64,000 bases of DNA from Nocardiopsis sp. N85 (GTDB taxonomy: Bacteria > Actinomycetota > Actinomycetes > Streptosporangiales > Streptosporangiaceae): assembly GCF_028882275.1 (NCBI RefSeq), contig NZ_JARBUT010000011.1:62001-126000 (forward strand), written 5' to 3'. The notes under the pieces were generated by a model. That model was given only the letters and a program-made list of their open reading frames with translations. It searched no databases and was not told the origin of the DNA. The position numbers were made by a program, and so were the translations under genes. Shown one piece after another: positions 27,103 through 36,457 of the stretch. Numbering within the stretch: the first letter of the stretch is position 1; every line of letters starts with the position of its first letter.

Positions 27103-29154
27103 TCATTCGGACAGGATGCCCATGAGCGTCATCCCCATGTCGTACACGGCGATGTCCCCGGTCTCCGGGCGCACCCCCGCCAACCGCGAACCGTCCGGGG
27201 AGATCGCGATGGGGAACAGCGCGGGCGGCGACCACGGGGTGCGCACCGGCTCGCCGGTCTCGAAGTCCCATATCGACAGGAACGCCGCGTCGGTCTGCGG
27301 TGCCAGTCTGGCGGCCAGGACCCGCCCGCTGGAGGGGCTGTGCACCACGTCGACCGGGACACCGTGGTCGTCGGCGGGGACGAACGCCCGTACCTCCCGA
27401 TCCATGGTGGGGTTCATCAACAGGACCCGGTCACCGCGTATGACCAGCACCCCGCCGTTGCCCGTGACCACGTCGAAGGCGCCCGCGCCCGCACCGTTGC
27501 GGTCCCGGACCAGGCCGATCCGGGCACCGCCCGGGGTGCGCCAGGTGGCCACGCCGCCGCCGGACTCGCCACCCGCCACCGTCCGACCGTCGAGCGTGTA
27601 CCGCACGGCTCCCAGCGAGCCCGACCCGGCCAGCGCGGTGGTCGGCTTCCAGGTCTCGGTGTCGTACAGGTGCAGGAACCGTCGGTCGGGATCGTTGTCG
27701 ATGGCCAGGGCCAGCTCCGCGCCGTTCGGGCTGAACGCCACCGAGCGGATGGTGCGGCCCGACGCGATCGTCCAGGAGCGGCCCGTGGACAGGTCGGTGA
27801 CCAGCGCCCCGTGCAGGGAGGCCTGGGCGATGAGACACCCGTTGGGGCTGAACGCCGCCGGGGCCGGCGGCAACGGCGCGGCCTCGTTGGGCACGTGGGC
27901 CACGGCGGACGAGGAGCGCCAGTTCCACAGGGTGGTCCCGTCGCCGGTGGTGACCGCCAGGGTCGCTCCGTCGAGGGAGAAGGCCAGCTCGACCAGGGTG
28001 TCGGGCGAGAAGGACGCCTCGGGGGCCTCGGGCGGGGGCAGCGTCTCGGAGGGGCCGTTGTGCGGGGAGCAGGTCGAGGCCGCGGTTCCGGAGGCCTCCC
28101 TCTCGGCTCCCGACAGCGAGTACACGCCGAGCACCGCGAACAGGAGGAGCACGAACACCAGGGCGCACACCCGCAGCAGGGCGCGGCCGTGCGGTCGGGG
28201 CCCGGTGGCGCGGATCGTGACGGGGAAGGGATCGAAGCCGGGCGGGGGCAGCGGGCCCAGGGTGGGGGCCGCGACGGAACGGTAGGCCTCCTCGGCCCGG
28301 ATGACGGTTTCGCGTGACCGCGGCGGCAGCCAGGAGGGCGCGGGGGGTTCGTCGGGAAGGGGACCGCCGAGCTCCTCCAGGAGCCGCGCCGCCGAGGGCC
28401 GGTTCTCCGGGAGTTTGTCCAGGCAGGCGGCGATCGTGTCGCGTAACTCCTCGGGAACGCCGGACAGGTCCGGTGGTTCCCGCAGGACCCGGGCGGTCAC
28501 CTCGGCGGACCTCCCCTCGCCGAAGGGGGCGCGGCCGGTGCCGGCGAAGAGCAGGACCGCGCCGAGCGAGAACAGGTCCCCCTCCGGCAGGACGGCCCGT
28601 CCGGCCAGGTATTCGGGCGCGGTGTAGGCGGGTGGCCGGGTGGACCTCCCCCTTCCCACGGGGGAGCCTTCGAGGGCGCGGCCGATGCCCAGGCCGATGA
28701 GTTTCGGTCCGGTGGCGTCCACGAGGACGGTGGTGGGGGACAGGTCGCGGTGGACGCACCCCTGCGTGTGCATGTGGTCCAGGGCCTCGGCCAGTCCTCG
28801 GGCCAGCAGGCGCAGCGCGGGGCCGGGCAGGGGCCCGCCACGGCCGACCATGTCGCGCAGGCGGGGGCCGGCGACGAAACCGGTGGCCAACCAGGGGCGC
28901 TCGGCGGCGAGGTCGTGACCGAGGAGGGGAGGGATGAAACGGCCGCGCGCCCTGGTGGTGCCGTCGGCCTCACGGGTGAAGCCGGTGCGGAACGCGTGAT
29001 CGGAGGCGTATTCGAGGCGCACGGCGCGGACTGCGGCGGGTCGGCCTTCGGGGTCGACACCCAGGTACACGTCACCCAGATCGCCGGAGCCGAGGTGGGC
29101 GATCAGGCGGAAGCCGCCGAGGCGATCGGGCTCATCGGGGGTGAGGGGGCGCAT
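27103..29154 (-). CDS. Probable pseudokinase-TM-WD40 receptor (singleton, type D)
   Basis: 683 residues from ATG 29154, at the conserved MRPLTPDEPD start; a longer frame upstream is not supported. The kinase domain is partly degraded: the glycine loop is GSGDLGDV, Lys43 is Arg, H135-R-D137 is intact but Lys139 is Ser and Asn142 is Thr, and DFG (154-156) reads G-L-G. The APE motif is present (TAPEY). Loss of both the ATP-anchoring Lys and the Mg-binding Asp predicts little or no activity. A TM helix lies at about 338-360 and a WD40-like ectodomain follows (TLWNWRSSSAVAHV; FSPNGAELALAI). It belongs to neither cassette's A, B or C type and lies most upstream of the array. Confidence 0.85.
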   Translation of the reverse strand: MRPLTPDEPDRLGGFRLIAHLGSGDLGDVYLGVDPEGRPAAVRAVRLEYASDHAFRTGFTREADGTTRARGRFIPPLLGHDLAAERPWLATGFVAGPRLRDMVGRGGPLPGPALRLLARGLAEALDHMHTQGCVHRDLSPTTVLVDATGPKLIGLGIGRALEGSPVGRGRSTRPPAYTAPEYLAGRAVLPEGDLFSLGAVLLFAGTGRAPFGEGRSAEVTARVLREPPDLSGVPEELRDTIAACLDKLPENRPSAARLLEELGGPLPDEPPAPSWLPPRSRETVIRAEEAYRSVAAPTLGPLPPPGFDPFPVTIRATGPRPHGRALLRVCALVFVLLLFAVLGVYSLSGAEREASGTAASTCSPHNGPSETLPPPEAPEASFSPDTLVELAFSLDGATLAVTTGDGTTLWNWRSSSAVAHVPNEAAPLPPAPAAFSPNGCLIAQASLHGALVTDLSTGRSWTIASGRTIRSVAFSPNGAELALAIDNDPDRRFLHLYDTETWKPTTALAGSGSLGAVRYTLDGRTVAGGESGGGVATWRTPGGARIGLVRDRNGAGAGAFDVVTGNGGVLVIRGDRVLLMNPTMDREVRAFVPADDHGVPVDVVHSPSSGRVLAARLAPQTDAAFLSIWDFETGEPVRTPWSPPALFPIAISPDGSRLAGVRPETGDIAVYDMGMTLMGILSE

Positions 29155-29628
29155 GGGTCCTCTGGGGGGTCCAGGGGCGGATGAGGACGCGGTCGGGACG
29201 AAGAGGGGTAGGGGACACCTTAGTCCGTCGGCATCGCCGTTAGGGCACGATTCGGGACCAAGGTCGCCCCTGATGCCTTTTCTCGCACAAGGTCCCTTTG
29301 CGTGTCGATCACGTGACTTTCCGTGCTGGCCATGTGGCCTGTGGGGCCCACGTGACCTGAGTGAGAAAAGTTCGAAAAAGAGGGAACCGCGAACCGATTG
29401 GGACCGCGTTAGATGTCGTGCCGGTGGATCGGCCCCGTGAGGACGGCAGGGGGCGGATCGCCGTGCGAGCGGCCCGGGGGTCCCGGGTCTGGCGGGTCGG
29501 TCGGCGAACACCACGACGGCCGACCCGCCGCGTGGTGCGGCTGGATCGGCCGTGGAAGTGTGGATGGGCGTTCCGTGGCCGGGCCACGGCGCCGTCACGA
29601 CCGGGTGGGCGCCCGATCGTGGAAGGGG
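29155..29628. other. Intergenic region upstream of kinase array
   Basis: About 470 bp with no supportable gene. It is less GC-rich than its surroundings around 29265-29400 and holds two CACGTG sequences (near 29311 and 29350). It should carry the promoter of gene D; I could not fix a -35/-10 pair. Confidence 0.5.
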
Positions 29629-29991
29629 TCAGGCGGCGACCGGCTGGGAGCGGTAGGACGGCTCCGGCGAGTAGGCGAAGGGATTGAGCATCGCGGCCGC
29701 GCCGGCCGGGTCGCTGGCGGGGTGCGAGATGGTCCCGCCCTGGAAGAGGTCGTTCCAGAAGAAACGGCCGTCCCGGCACCACACGTTGACGTCGTGCTTC
29801 ACCGACATGACCGCCAGTTCGGAAGTCCCCGACCAGTAGAACTGGCGGGAGGTGGAGGCGGTGAGTTCACCCAGCAGGGCCGTGATCGCGCGCTCGGCGC
29901 AGAACGCGTGGCGGGGCTTGTGCTTGACCCGTCTGGCAAGTGCCGACTTCACCCGGGAGACCCGGGGGTTGTTCAGTCGCCAGTGACTCAA
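29629..29991 (-). CDS. Hypothetical protein, short actinobacterial type
   Basis: About 120 residues from TTG 29991, which has GGAG six nt upstream; the frame could extend to a TTG at 30111 but codon use there is less typical. I do not recognise the family. The C-terminal half contains VNVWCRDGRFFWND, then GGTISHPASDPAGAA and an aromatic tail. The Trp-Asp-Gly...Trp pattern recalls small uncharacterised actinobacterial proteins found near HTH regulators. No signal peptide or TM helix is visible. It faces the MFS gene divergently across an AT-richer region of about 580 bp. Confidence 0.5.
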   Translation of the reverse strand: MSHWRLNNPRVSRVKSALARRVKHKPRHAFCAERAITALLGELTASTSRQFYWSGTSELAVMSVKHDVNVWCRDGRFFWNDLFQGGTISHPASDPAGAAAMLNPFAYSPEPSYRSQPVAA

Positions 29992-30206
29992 GGTCGTCTC
30001 CAGTGTGTCTCGTTTGCCGCGGTTCGGACCGTGTGTGGCGATTGCGGCCACGTTGCGGCGGTTCAAGGTCCACCGTTCCGCCCTGGGGGCGTTGACGGCT
30101 TCCCTCCACAAAGTTGGTGAGGTTCAGAGGTTGTCGTTACCTCGTAGTTATTCTTTGCGCTCCGGATGCTAGCAGTACCTGACCCCCGGTAGTCGAGACT
30201 TCTGGG

Positions 30207-30222
30207 AGTGACCAATGTCACA
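30207..30222. promoter_or_regulatory. CRP-like operator
   Basis: AGTGA-N6-TCACA matches the CRP/FNR-superfamily core TGTGA-N6-TCACA at nine of ten defined positions. An overlapping 11-bp palindrome AATGTCACATT is at 30214-30224. The site is in the divergent gap, about 350 bp before the MFS start. Confidence 0.5.
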
Positions 30223-30310
30223 TTTAACGAAAGGGTCTCGACCGCATGTTGTTGTATATCCGCAGGTCAGAGATTGCTTATCGATAGTGTGTACGTTTTT
30301 TTCAGGAGCG

Positions 30311-30326
30311 ATTACTCGCGAGTAAT
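30311..30326. promoter_or_regulatory. 16-bp perfect palindrome, probable repressor operator
   Basis: ATTACTCGCGAGTAAT is a perfect palindrome about 245 bp upstream of the MFS start. Its core TTACT-N4-AGTAA is the same layout as sites in front of the acyl-CoA dehydrogenase gene at 34478-34515, suggesting a shared TetR-type regulator. Confidence 0.55.
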
Positions 30327-30569
30327 CCCGAGTCTGCTGTAGGAAGTGTCACCGGTTCCGGCAGCGCATAGCGCATCAGAAGTCACTCAGGGTGACTTTG
30401 CCCAGCTTGGAGGCCCTTGACCCTTCTCGCGCCCTTCCTTGCCCTTGGCGGGTCCGGCTGTGCCGCACCCGCCGGCGTGGTGTTCTGCGTCCGTGGTAAC
30501 CCCGGTGTAATAGGCGCGCGCGCGTCTGAAGGAGACTGGAGAGGTCGTACCTCTACGAGAGAAGCACCC

Positions 30570-31844
30570 GTGACCCAGACCCAGACATCCGGTGACAGGA
30601 CAACCGGGAGCGAGGCTCCCCAGGAACCCATGGGCGGCGCCCGCGCCTGGCTGGTCTGGGGCGTCGCCGTGGGCGGCTACTTCCTGGCCATGCTCCACCG
30701 CAACGGACTCGGCGTCGCCGCCCTGGAGGCCCAGGAGCGCTTCGACGTCGGCCCCGCCCTGCTCTCGCTGCTGCCGATGCTCCAGCTTCTGGTCTACGTC
30801 CTGCTCCAGGTGCCCGCGGGACTGCTCGCCGATCGTCTCGGCCCCCGTTACACCCTCGTCATGGGCATGATCGCGATGGCGGTGGGCTCCTGCCTGTTCG
30901 CCCTCGCGCCCGGCGTCGAGGTCGCCATCGCCGGCCGCTTCCTCATCGGCCTCGGTGACGCCCTCGTCTTCCTCAACGTCATCCGGCTGGCCGCCCTGTG
31001 GTTCCCCCGTGCCCGCTACGCCCTCGTCAGCGGGCTCACCGGTGTCGTCGGCGGCACCGGCCAGGTCGCCAGCGCCGCACCCCTGGCCTGGGCGCTGGGC
31101 GGGATCGGCTGGGTCGCGGCGTTCCTCGTCACGACCGGGTTCACCGTCCTCATGGCCCTGCTCGTCCTGCTGGTCGTGCGCGACCGCCCGGCCGGCGCCG
31201 CCGGTCACTCCACGGTCATCGACCCCATCCCCGTGTGGGCCGCGCTCAAGGAGGCCCTGGCCGCGCGCGGGCCGCGCATCGGCATGGCCCACCACGCGGC
31301 GGTGATGGCGCCCTTCACGATGATGATGGTGCTCTGGGGCTACCCCTTCCTCGTCACCGGTCTGGGGCTGGTGGAGGGCACCGCCGCCCTCACCCTCACC
31401 GCGTTGGCCGCCGGGGCGCTGTGGCTGGCACCGGTTGTGGGCGCTCTCGTCGGCCGTCACCCGGCGCTGCGCGGGGTCCTCGCCCTCTTCCTGGGCACCG
31501 TCCTCTCCCTCGGTTGGCTGCTCCTGGTGGTGTGGCCCGGCGGGGTGCCCACGGGGGTCGGGCTGGCCGTCCTGGCGGCGAGCGCCGTGGGACAGACGCT
31601 GGCCCCCACGATCTCCTTCGACTTCGCCCGCGACGGGATCCCGGCGGGCCGCACGGGGGTCGCGTCGGGTCTGGTCAACATGAGCGGGTTCACGACGGCC
31701 GTGGTGTGCACCGTCGCGGCGGGCGCGGTCCTCCAGGCCCTCCCGGAGGGCCCCGACGCGTTCCGCGTGGCGTTCGTGCCCATGTGCGTCACGACGATCC
31801 TCGCCACCGGCGTCCTGTACCTCTTCATCCTCCGTCGCCCCTGA
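30570..31844 (+). CDS. MFS transporter
   Basis: 424 residues with 12 predicted TM helices, a major facilitator. The start GTG 30570 is preceded by GAGAGAAG and followed by a short polar N-terminus. The loop after TM2 carries the MFS signature-like LLADRLGPRYTLV (about residues 89-101), and the symmetrical second half includes GIPAGRTGVASGLVNMSG. The pattern fits the NarK/ACS-like 'MFS_1' group, but I cannot infer the substrate. It has a long, structured 5' region with operator-like palindromes, so it is probably regulated. No downstream partner is close on the same strand. Confidence 0.88.
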   Translation: MTQTQTSGDRTTGSEAPQEPMGGARAWLVWGVAVGGYFLAMLHRNGLGVAALEAQERFDVGPALLSLLPMLQLLVYVLLQVPAGLLADRLGPRYTLVMGMIAMAVGSCLFALAPGVEVAIAGRFLIGLGDALVFLNVIRLAALWFPRARYALVSGLTGVVGGTGQVASAAPLAWALGGIGWVAAFLVTTGFTVLMALLVLLVVRDRPAGAAGHSTVIDPIPVWAALKEALAARGPRIGMAHHAAVMAPFTMMMVLWGYPFLVTGLGLVEGTAALTLTALAAGALWLAPVVGALVGRHPALRGVLALFLGTVLSLGWLLLVVWPGGVPTGVGLAVLAASAVGQTLAPTISFDFARDGIPAGRTGVASGLVNMSGFTTAVVCTVAAGAVLQALPEGPDAFRVAFVPMCVTTILATGVLYLFILRRP

Positions 31845-32085
31845 CGGCCCCACGCGGCCTTCTCCGGTCTCCGGGGCGGCCCGGGGAGTTCCGACGCGCC
31901 TTTCCCCGTCGTCGTGGACCCGGGCGTTCGCCACCTCCAGGTGGACGCCTTCCCGGGCAGCGCCCCCATCCTGCGCCGTCCGGGTTTCACGGCCACCACC
32001 ACGCCCCCTGCGTCTGGACATCGCCGACACCGGGGTGACGGCCCGGAGCAACGGGAACGTCGGTGGGATGGCGCACGATGGGCGT

Positions 32086-32445
32086 ATGACGTCATCTCAG
32101 CACCACCGCATCGACTACGTCGAGATCCCGGCCGCCGACCTGGAGGCGTCCAAGCGCTTCTACGCCGAGGCGTTCGGCTGGGAGTTCAACGACTACGGAC
32201 CCGACTACGCGGGCATCCGGGGTCCCGGGGGCCGGGAGGCCGGCGGTCTCACCCCGCACGGGCCGGAGCACCGCGGCGGCGGACCCCTGGTCCTGCTGTT
32301 CTCCGCCGACCTGGACGCGTCGGTGGCGGCGGTGGAGAAGGCCGGGGGTCGCGTCCTCCAGGGCCCCTACGCCTTCCCCGGCGGTCGCCGGTTCCACTTC
32401 GCCGACCCGGCGGGCAACGAGCTGGGCGTCTGGGCCGAGTCCTGA
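32086..32445 (+). CDS. VOC-superfamily (glyoxalase/bleomycin resistance-like) protein
   Basis: 119 residues, the typical single-unit size for VOC proteins. The N-terminus has IDYVEIPAADLEASKRFYAEAFGWEF (residues 9-34), the classic first beta-alpha-beta module, and the end has FHFADPAGNELGVW with the usual metal-site Glu. Related actinobacterial proteins are annotated as CFP-30B-like VOC proteins of unknown substrate. An ATG 18 nt upstream in frame (32068) is possible. It is convergent with the acyl-CoA dehydrogenase gene, separated by a strong hairpin. Confidence 0.88.
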   Translation: MTSSQHHRIDYVEIPAADLEASKRFYAEAFGWEFNDYGPDYAGIRGPGGREAGGLTPHGPEHRGGGPLVLLFSADLDASVAAVEKAGGRVLQGPYAFPGGRRFHFADPAGNELGVWAES

Positions 32446-32546
32446 GAGGAACCCGTGGCTTCTCCGCTCGTTGATCTCATCTGATTTCGAGCCGATAGCC
32501 GAGGTCACGGGGCAGCCCGTGGAGCGTTTGAGGACCGTTTGACCGA

Positions 32547-32589
32547 CACGGAGGGGGCGGGGCCGCGTCGCGGCCCCGCCCCCTCCGTG
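32547..32589. terminator. Strong bidirectional terminator hairpin
   Basis: A perfect inverted repeat with 21-nt arms and a 1-nt centre (first arm begins CACGGAGGGGGCGGGG) lies between the convergent VOC and acyl-CoA dehydrogenase genes. Confidence 0.8.
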
Positions 32590-32613
32590 CGGCGGTTCGG
32601 TCCCCGTGTGGCC

Positions 32614-34431
32614 CTAGAAGGCGGACTCGGGAACGTCCATGAGGTCGTTGGTGACGTTCTCGGCGATGCGGCGCTCGGCGGCGACGCGCGGCAGGAACTG
32701 GTCGGCGAAGAAGCGCGCGGCGGCGATCTTGCCGGTGTAGAAGTCCTTGTCGTCGCCCTCGGCGCCGTCGACCCTGGCCAGGGCGATCTCGGCCTGGCGC
32801 AGCAGCAGCCAGCCCAGGACCACGTCACCGAAGGCCATGAGCAGACGGACCGAGTTGAGGCCCACCTTGTACAGCTCGCGCGGGTTCTCGGCGGCGCCCA
32901 TCGCGTGGCCGACCATGATCTCGACGATCTTCTCGACGTTCTCGGTGGCCTCCAGGAGCAGCTTGCGCTCCTCCTTCAACTGGCCGTTGCCGGCCTCGCT
33001 GTTGGCGAAGGCCTTGATCTCGCCGACGAGCGTGCCGAGGGCCTGGCCACCGTTCTTCAGGATCTTGCGGAAGAAGAAGTCCTGGGCCTGGATGGCCGTG
33101 GTGCCCTCGTACAGCGTGTCGATCTTGGCGTCACGGATGTACTGCTCGATCGGGTACTCCTGTAGGAAGCCGGAGCCGCCCAGCGTCTGGAGCGACTCGG
33201 CCAGCAGCGCGTAGGAGCGCTCGGAGCCGACACCCTTGACGATCGGGAGCAGGAGGTCGTTCATGGCCTCCAGCTCTGTGTGGTCCTCACCGTTGGCCTG
33301 GGCGATCTGGATCGCGTCCTGCTGGGTGGCGGTCAGCATGATGAGGGACCGCATGGCCTCCACGTAGGACTTCTGCGTCATCAGGCTGCGACGCACGTCC
33401 GGGTGGTGGGTGATGGTGACCTTCGGGGAGTTCTTGTCGCCGGCGAGGTCGTTGCCCTGCACGCGCTCCTTGGCGTACTCCAGGGCGTTGAGGTAACCGG
33501 TGGACAGGGTGGCGATCGCCTTCGTCCCGACCATCATCCGCGCGTACTCGATGATGAGGAACATCTGGCGGATGCCGTCGTGCTTGTCGCCGACGAGGTA
33601 ACCGATGGCGGGGTGCTTGTCGCCGAAGGTCAGCTCACAGGTGGTGGAGGCCTTGAGGCCCATCTTGTGCTCGACGTTGGTCACGTAGGCGCCGTTGCGC
33701 TCACCGAGGGAGCCGTCCTCGTCGACCAGGTACTTGGGGACCAGGAAGAGCGAGAGGCCCTTGGTGCCGGGCCCGGCGCCCTCGGGGCGGGCCAGCACCA
33801 GGTGGAAGATGTTCTCGGTCATGTCCTGCTCGGCCGAGGTGATGAAGCGCTTCACGCCCTCGATGTGCCAGGTGCCGTCGCCCTGGTCCACGGCCTTGGT
33901 GCGGCCGGCGCCGACGTCGGAGCCCGCGTCGGGCTCGGTCAGCACCATGGTGGCGCCCCAGCCGCGCTCGATGGCCTGCTGGGCGAACCTCTTCTGCGCC
34001 TCGTTGCCCTCGGAGTGGAGGATGCTCGCGAAGCCCGGACCCGCGGAGTACATGTGGATGGAGGGGTTGGAGCCCAGGACCAGCTCGGCCGCGGCCCATA
34101 CGAGGGAACGGGGGGCGCCGAGACCGCCGAGCTCCTGCGGGAGGTCGATGTTGTACCAGCCGGCGTCCATGTAGGCCTGGTAGGACTTCTTCAGGCTCTT
34201 GGGGAGCTGGACGGTGTTGGTCTTGGGGTCGAAGACCGGGGGGTTGCGATCGGCGTCCTCGAACGACTCGGCGATGACGCCGGTCGCGAGGCGGTCGATC
34301 TCGTCCAGGATCGTCCGCGCGGTCTCCTCGTCCAGCTCCTCGAACGGGCCCTGCCCCAGGATGTCCTGGCGCTGGAACAGCTCGAAGAGGTTGAACTGGA
34401 TGTCGCGCAGGTTGCTCTTGTAATGCGTCAT
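32614..34431 (-). CDS. Acyl-CoA dehydrogenase, FadE type
   Basis: 605 residues, matching the long actinobacterial FadE class with a C-terminal extension. The start is ATG 34431 with GGAG upstream. FAD-binding segments are visible: [12 protein letters not shown] (family motif T-E-P-x-A-G-S-D) and the signature region around [25 protein letters not shown]. The catalytic Glu is expected in [15 protein letters not shown]. It catalyses FAD-dependent alpha,beta-desaturation of acyl-CoA in fatty-acid beta-oxidation, passing electrons to ETF. The upstream region has two operator-like sites overlapping the likely promoter. It stands as a single gene. Confidence 0.95.
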   Translation of the reverse strand: MTHYKSNLRDIQFNLFELFQRQDILGQGPFEELDEETARTILDEIDRLATGVIAESFEDADRNPPVFDPKTNTVQLPKSLKKSYQAYMDAGWYNIDLPQELGGLGAPRSLVWAAAELVLGSNPSIHMYSAGPGFASILHSEGNEAQKRFAQQAIERGWGATMVLTEPDAGSDVGAGRTKAVDQGDGTWHIEGVKRFITSAEQDMTENIFHLVLARPEGAGPGTKGLSLFLVPKYLVDEDGSLGERNGAYVTNVEHKMGLKASTTCELTFGDKHPAIGYLVGDKHDGIRQMFLIIEYARMMVGTKAIATLSTGYLNALEYAKERVQGNDLAGDKNSPKVTITHHPDVRRSLMTQKSYVEAMRSLIMLTATQQDAIQIAQANGEDHTELEAMNDLLLPIVKGVGSERSYALLAESLQTLGGSGFLQEYPIEQYIRDAKIDTLYEGTTAIQAQDFFFRKILKNGGQALGTLVGEIKAFANSEAGNGQLKEERKLLLEATENVEKIVEIMVGHAMGAAENPRELYKVGLNSVRLLMAFGDVVLGWLLLRQAEIALARVDGAEGDDKDFYTGKIAAARFFADQFLPRVAAERRIAENVTNDLMDVPESAF

Positions 34432-34477
34432 GGACAGCTCCGCTGTGTCCCTGGCCGCGGTGTCTGTACACGCGGAT

Positions 34478-34515
34478 CTACCGACTAGTAACAAGTCAAT
34501 GTTACTACCGAGTAG
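34478..34515. promoter_or_regulatory. Paired operator-like sites upstream of acyl-CoA dehydrogenase
   Basis: Two 14-bp sites of form TTACT-N4-(A/G)GTAG: one on the minus strand at 34478-34491 and one on the plus strand at 34502-34515. They are 10 nt apart, and a TTGACT -35-like element (minus strand, 34499-34494) lies between them. This arrangement fits repression by a TetR-family fatty-acid regulator. Confidence 0.55.
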
Positions 34516-34685
34516 CGCTCAATGCCAGTGGGGGTAGGGGACCTGTGTCCCGCAGGACAGGGACGGATGGCGAAACGCCTGGTGGGAACGGGGTCAGAGT
34601 ATTCCCGAGTGGGGATGGGAACGCTCCCGGACGGAACGTCGGTGTGTCGCCCGGTCATCGGACGCCCGTCGCCCGTCACCGTCCG

Positions 34686-36416
34686 TCACCGCTCTCCCAG
34701 GGCGGACCGCCGCCGCGGCCCCTCCGCTCCGCCGCCCACCGGGATCAGGGTCATGACCGTCCGGTCGATGCCGTCCAGGTGCAGCAGCGCGTGCGCGGCG
34801 TCGTCGACGAAACCGGAGACGACCAGGCTCCGCAGCCCCAGGGCCGTCGCGCACAGCGTCAGGTTCTGCGCGATGTGCCCCGCCTCCTGGAGGAGCAGCC
34901 GCAGCGCCCGCTGCCCGTAACCCGCCCGCAACCGGCCCACGTCGCCCACCAGGAACACGATCGCCCCCGCGCTCGCCGTCACCATGCCGGGCATCCCGTC
35001 CGCGGACGGGCGCAGGAACGGGGAGAGCGCCGTCAGCCGCTCCACCGGCACCGGTCCGTCCGCCCGCACCAGGGCGTGCCCCTCCGCCCGGTACCGGTAC
35101 ACCCCCGGGTCCACGCCGGTGACGTCGCGCACCACCGCCCACACCTCGGTCGCGTAGGCCGCACCGGGGCTGGGGTGTCGGCGCGGCGGCCGGTGCCTGC
35201 CGGGCTCGTCGGCCCGTTCCGCGCTGACCCCTGCGGCGTGACCCAGCAACGACGCGAGTTCCGCGAGCGACAGCCCGGACCCGTAGTCGCCGTGGGCGCT
35301 GCCCCGGCGCGCGAGCACCTCGCCCAACGGCGCGGTGAGCGGCACCGGCGGCGGCAGCTCCGTGACCGGCGCTCCGAACGCTTCGGGGCGCTCCGTCTCC
35401 ACCGGCACCGGGCGCGGCAGCTGGGTGGTCGCGATCGCCTCGGTCCGGTACTTGGCGGCCTCGGCGTAGGCGCGGTCGGGCGCGCTCGCCCCGTCGGCGA
35501 AGTAGTCCTCCCGCGCCTCCCAGCGCGGGTAGGCCAGCGAGGCCAACCAGGCGATCCGCCGCTCGTCCTCGATGTCCAACCCCAGCCGGTTGTGGTTCAT
35601 GTGCACCAGCGACCACACGATCCGGTCGATCCCGTTGGCCAGCGGTCGCTCGGCGTGCAGCGCCCGCAACCGGTCCACGGTGTCGCCGAGCGCCCGGGTC
35701 CACAGGTGGTGGGTGCTGTTCCCCTCGGTGGCGACCAGCCGCTCCAGCAGCGAACGCCGTTGCAGCCACCGCGACGGCGAGGAGTGGAACAACCGCTCGG
35801 CCTCCTCCCGGGGCCGGTCGTCGCCCCGGGCCACCTCCGCCGAGAAATCCCAGGCGGCGTGGTATCCGCGGGCCTGGCGCACCGCCGTCACGTCGTCCCA
35901 CCCCAGGATCCCGAACGCCAACGACATCAGGTCGGCGGCGATCGCCTGCCGTTGCCCGGCCCGGGGCGCGGACCGCAGGACGGCCACGGCGATGGCGGTG
36001 CTCGCGCAGAAGAAGTCCTCGCACACCTCCAACGCCTCGGGCCCCCCGTAACGGGCGGTCTCCGGTTCGTAGACCGCGTCGACGACCTCGCCGTCGGCGT
36101 GCCAGTCGTCGGGGTCGGCCTGCGGCAACCGCGCGTAGTAGGTCGCCGGATCCACGTCCAGGACGTCGTCGGAGGTCTTCGCCGCCGCCGCGCGCACGTG
36201 CTCGGCGAACCCGCGCACCGCCTCGGCCGCGGCGTTCAGGAACCGCACCCGCAGGTGGGGTCCGCCCGCCCAGTACCGGATGAAGAACCACGCCTGGGCG
36301 TCCCCCTCGGCGACCACCGCCTCGGCGGCGGGCGCCACGTGGTCGAGCAGGAACGCGTCGATGTTCTCGCGGCCGCGGTGCAGGTGGACGTACACGGCCG
36401 ACCAGGTGCGGGTCAT
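34686..36416 (-). CDS. Thiopeptide elimination domain-azoline dehydrogenase fusion (LazF-like)
   Basis: 576 residues with two domains. Residues 1 to ~320 match the LanB C-terminal elimination domain (thiopeptide-type): W43-FFIRYWAGGPHLRVRF is its best signature. It should remove glutamate from glutamylated Ser/Thr to give dehydro residues. From ~345 to 560 is a SagB-type FMN dehydrogenase (LLLQEAGHIAQNLTLCATALGL, about 504-525), which oxidises azolines to azoles. This same fusion is known in the lactazole enzyme LazF. The usual Lys-Tyr pair reads Gly-Tyr (AGYGQRALR). The start has GAGGAG upstream. It is last in the cluster, 41 nt after the nitroreductase-like gene. Confidence 0.88.
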   Translation of the reverse strand: MTRTWSAVYVHLHRGRENIDAFLLDHVAPAAEAVVAEGDAQAWFFIRYWAGGPHLRVRFLNAAAEAVRGFAEHVRAAAAKTSDDVLDVDPATYYARLPQADPDDWHADGEVVDAVYEPETARYGGPEALEVCEDFFCASTAIAVAVLRSAPRAGQRQAIAADLMSLAFGILGWDDVTAVRQARGYHAAWDFSAEVARGDDRPREEAERLFHSSPSRWLQRRSLLERLVATEGNSTHHLWTRALGDTVDRLRALHAERPLANGIDRIVWSLVHMNHNRLGLDIEDERRIAWLASLAYPRWEAREDYFADGASAPDRAYAEAAKYRTEAIATTQLPRPVPVETERPEAFGAPVTELPPPVPLTAPLGEVLARRGSAHGDYGSGLSLAELASLLGHAAGVSAERADEPGRHRPPRRHPSPGAAYATEVWAVVRDVTGVDPGVYRYRAEGHALVRADGPVPVERLTALSPFLRPSADGMPGMVTASAGAIVFLVGDVGRLRAGYGQRALRLLLQEAGHIAQNLTLCATALGLRSLVVSGFVDDAAHALLHLDGIDRTVMTLIPVGGGAEGPRRRSALGER

Positions 36417-36457
36417 CGATCTCCTCGGGACGTTCGGGGGAGGGGGGAGACGGTGGA

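Larger units (their letters stand above)
29992..30569. other. AT-richer divergent regulatory region
   Basis: The stretch between the hypothetical gene and the MFS gene is clearly less GC-rich than the rest of the window from about 30110 to 30340. It contains a CRP-like site, a 16-bp perfect palindrome and a widely spaced inverted repeat (30192-30199 with 30235-30242, arms GTCGAGAC/GTCTCGAC). I see no gene in it. Confidence 0.6.

Noticed and set aside
29155..29628. CACGTG repeats near 29311 and 29350 as regulatory sites
   Set aside because: Six-base palindromes are expected by chance in GC-rich DNA and spacing shows no pattern.
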